64,000 nt of DNA, from contig CM024177.1 of the NCBI GenBank assembly GCA_013433145.1, positions 9,202,110 through 9,266,109 on the forward strand, read 5' to 3'. Every line of letters starts with the position of its first letter. The stretch's first letter is position 1. This document shows, one piece after another, positions 63,101 through 64,000 of the stretch. The stretch comes from Ascaris suum (Eukaryota > Nematoda > Chromadorea > Rhabditida > Ascarididae). A program made the position numbers and the translations under genes. The notes beneath the pieces were generated by a model. It worked only from the letters and a program-made list of their open reading frames with translations, had not been told where the DNA came from and did no database searches.

Positions 63101-63840
63101 TACGAACGCGAAACCGGAAAACGACTAAACACCCTAGCACCTCTTCGATAAACGGGAAGCACAAATCTCACACGTGAAACGATTATGCTGTAATTTACTT
63201 CAAAGGTAGTAGCTGCTTATGAATAAATCTGATCTGATACAGTAACGTTTCGTCGGCGCAAATTGATTTGTTTGGATTTGCTGGACCTCAAGCCTCAAGT
63301 TGGAGTAGATTTGCAACGGCGGGTGTAAGGAATGAAACTGACAACTAACCTGGCGGTGGACACGCACTCACTTCATTGCTGAACGTAACACGACGTTTAT
63401 TGCTTGGGGTAACAGGTTGAGTGGAGGTATCTCCACTACCGCTTTCCCGATCACGTTTCACACGGCTGGAATCCGCATCAGGAAAACTGCAAAGCATTGA
63501 TGACCATGAACGCTACCTTGAATGCACCCCAAGCAATCTTCATCTCATATAATCGACTCTTTTCTAATCAAAACCACAAAAAAGAAATAAATATCCCTAT
63601 CAGTACGTTTTTAGTTACAGCTTTCCAAAAGTTTCTAGTTTCGTTTCCTTCTTCACTTGTTACCTAAAAATGTACTGATAATGCAAATATTCACTCGTAC
63701 CAATCATTAAGAAAAAAGGCAACGAGACGACCACCTTCCTTCTTCTTTCCATTTCAGTTTTACCAAAAGCTAAGAAATCCGTTTATCGCAACTTACTAAT
63801 GAAATCTTTGTTGTTCACACAGCAACGATCCATACTGTTT
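57085..63840 (-). CDS. stau-1: Staufen-family double-stranded RNA-binding protein, 3' part (C-terminal region)
   Basis: Seven minus-strand exons chain in phase; the 5' part lies beyond 64000. Staufen proteins bind structured mRNA in the cytoplasm and act in mRNA transport, translation and decay (known of the family). Two family landmarks are visible in order. First is KRRVTF, a PP1-docking RVxF motif equivalent to the RKVTF motif of vertebrate Staufen. Second is a final double-stranded RNA-binding domain assembled from three exons: ARRRLERIAETIKFSISYSD FPK, then NFVFVALLRPLTH, then VCHGGGTSEEAAHDNAAYNA L. The FPK … FV-L … HG-G … HD-AA pattern matches dsRBD5 of Staufen. The gene converges on sma-9, 12.5 kb away. 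Identity is by recognition only. Confidence 0.85.
57281..57319 (-). CDS. stau-1: stau-1 39-base microexon (middle beta strand of dsRBD5)
   Basis: Found by asking what must lie between the neighbouring exons. After GTTAACAG the 13 codons read NFVFVALLRPLTH and end CAT|gtagga, phase 0/0. In the family this position is occupied by a strand of the form EFVSL followed by a short loop to HG-G. Fits in length, phase and sequence. Confidence 0.8.
58896..59125 (-). CDS. stau-1: stau-1 exon (linker and first helix/strand of dsRBD5)
   Basis: Between ATTTTCAG and AAAG|gtattt: VDTNIGMFVLSPPELAQQMS … ending TARRRLERIAETIKFSISYS DFPK. The helix plus SISYSDFPK matches the start of the last Staufen dsRBD (…VEYKDFPK in vertebrates). 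Phase 1 in, 0 out. Confidence 0.88.
59126..60528. other. stau-1 intron
   Basis: No recognised element. A minus frame next to the downstream exon (about 59140-59260) reads VWMYDEHNRKRLKKDYPPLL but cannot be joined in phase. Confidence 0.55.
60529..60666 (-). CDS. stau-1: stau-1 exon (helical linker)
   Basis: Between TTATTTGAG and AAAG|gtattt: GRDSKKVLSEEQKTQMAEMA then REFLAGWNAAENASLVKANS. Charged and probably helical. Phase 1 in and out. Vertebrate Staufen has a similar helical stretch (Staufen-swapping motif) just before dsRBD5; I infer equivalence from position. Confidence 0.8.
61598..61672 (-). CDS. stau-1: stau-1 exon (linker)
   Basis: 75 bases between TTTTTTGCAG and CGAC|gtaagt: DSSYPSALITPLKSEMLFVS KIRR. 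Phase 1 in and out. A linker between the RVTF motif and the last domain, with excellent splice sites on both sides. Confidence 0.78.
61766..61816 (+). repeat. Short tandem repeat in a stau-1 intron
   Basis: Three units of about 17-20 bases around ACGGTCATCTTAGATAA. The third has TGGTCATC. Confidence 0.7.
62242..62313 (+). other. tRNA-like sequence with pol III A and B boxes (tRNA-derived SINE or tRNA relic)
   Basis: TAGTCTAGTCGG (62249-62260) fits the A box at 11 of 12 positions, and GGTTCGACTCT (62293-62303) fits the B box. They are spaced as in a tRNA. The acceptor arms pair only partly and the D arm does not form, so this is not a working tRNA. A 7-bp stem (CGTGGAC/GTCCACG) encloses the B box. 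Confidence 0.45.
63350..63486 (-). CDS. stau-1: stau-1 exon with PP1-docking RVTF motif
   Basis: Between GCTTTGCAG and CCAG|gttagt. Reads FPDADSSRVKRDRESGSGDT then QPVTPSNKRRVTFSNEVSAC PPP. KRRVTF (RVTF at about 63381-63392) fits the RVxF consensus, and Staufen proteins are known to carry such a motif before their last domain. Phase 2 in, 1 out. Confidence 0.82.
63797..63840 (-). CDS. stau-1 probable upstream small exon
   Basis: 44 bases between TTTGCATAG and TTA|gtaagt on the minus strand: KQYGSLLCEQQRFH plus two bases that join the next exon (phase 2) as YFPDADSS. Good splice sites and phase, but the peptide carries no recognised motif and is short. Confidence 0.5.
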
Positions 63841-64000
63841 CTATGCAAATTTTTCAAAGAACCATTACCACTCTTACACTAGAAGAGAAAAATAATAATC
63901 ACCATCAATAATATATCAAAACCTCTACGAATTGTGAATAATGCTTCGCTTTAATTCCCCTCCTCTATCCTTCAAATTCATGAACGTCGATATTCAATAC

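Larger units (their letters stand above)
61673..63349. other. stau-1 intron with tRNA-like relic
   Basis: Contains the short tandem repeat at 61766-61816 and the pol III box sequence at 62242-62313. Otherwise unremarkable. Confidence 0.55.

Overview
This window looks like nuclear DNA of a nematode, probably a parasitic one; I cannot name the species. The evidence is AT-rich sequence, small exons bounded by TTTCAG/TTTTAG acceptors and GTAAGT-like donors, kilobase introns full of A/T runs, (TA)n and poly-G tracts, and two recognisable animal genes whose splice phases chain cleanly. There is no bacterial organisation, no CRISPR and no rRNA.

Layout. (1) 1-15.3 kb: mostly non-coding. It holds one convincing unassigned exon (about 3241-3403), GC-richer promoter-like blocks near 1.1-1.4, 6.0-6.7 and 8.8-9.3 kb, and several repeats, including a diverged tandem duplication at 13.1-14.1 kb. 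(2) 15.3-44.6 kb, plus strand: a Schnurri/HIVEP-family zinc-finger gene (C. elegans sma-9 type). I reconstruct 26 exons giving about 1588 aa: a Q/P/A-rich N-terminus, one C2HC finger and nine C2H2-type fingers, ending in TAG at 44631-44633 with AATAAA about 100 bases later. (3) 44.6-57.1 kb: intergenic, with a minisatellite, poly-G duplications, a dispersed repeat and a decayed non-LTR retrotransposon near 50.2 kb. (4) 57.1-64 kb, minus strand: the 3' part of a Staufen (stau-1) gene, with seven exons including a 39-base microexon. They encode a PP1-docking RVTF motif and the last double-stranded RNA-binding domain. The 5' part lies beyond the right edge.

The two genes converge. SMA-9/Schnurri is a nuclear Smad partner in BMP-like signalling; Staufen is a cytoplasmic double-stranded RNA-binding protein. 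I see no direct functional link between them.

None of the exons comes from an alignment. They were read by hand from frame continuity, splice sites and recognition of family motifs. I did not find a clearly new biological system. The best leads are the orphan 5' exon, an unexpected excess of perfect TGACGTCA sites, protein-like antisense reading frames in sma-9 introns, a possible internal sma-9 promoter, and the duplicated block at 13-14 kb.
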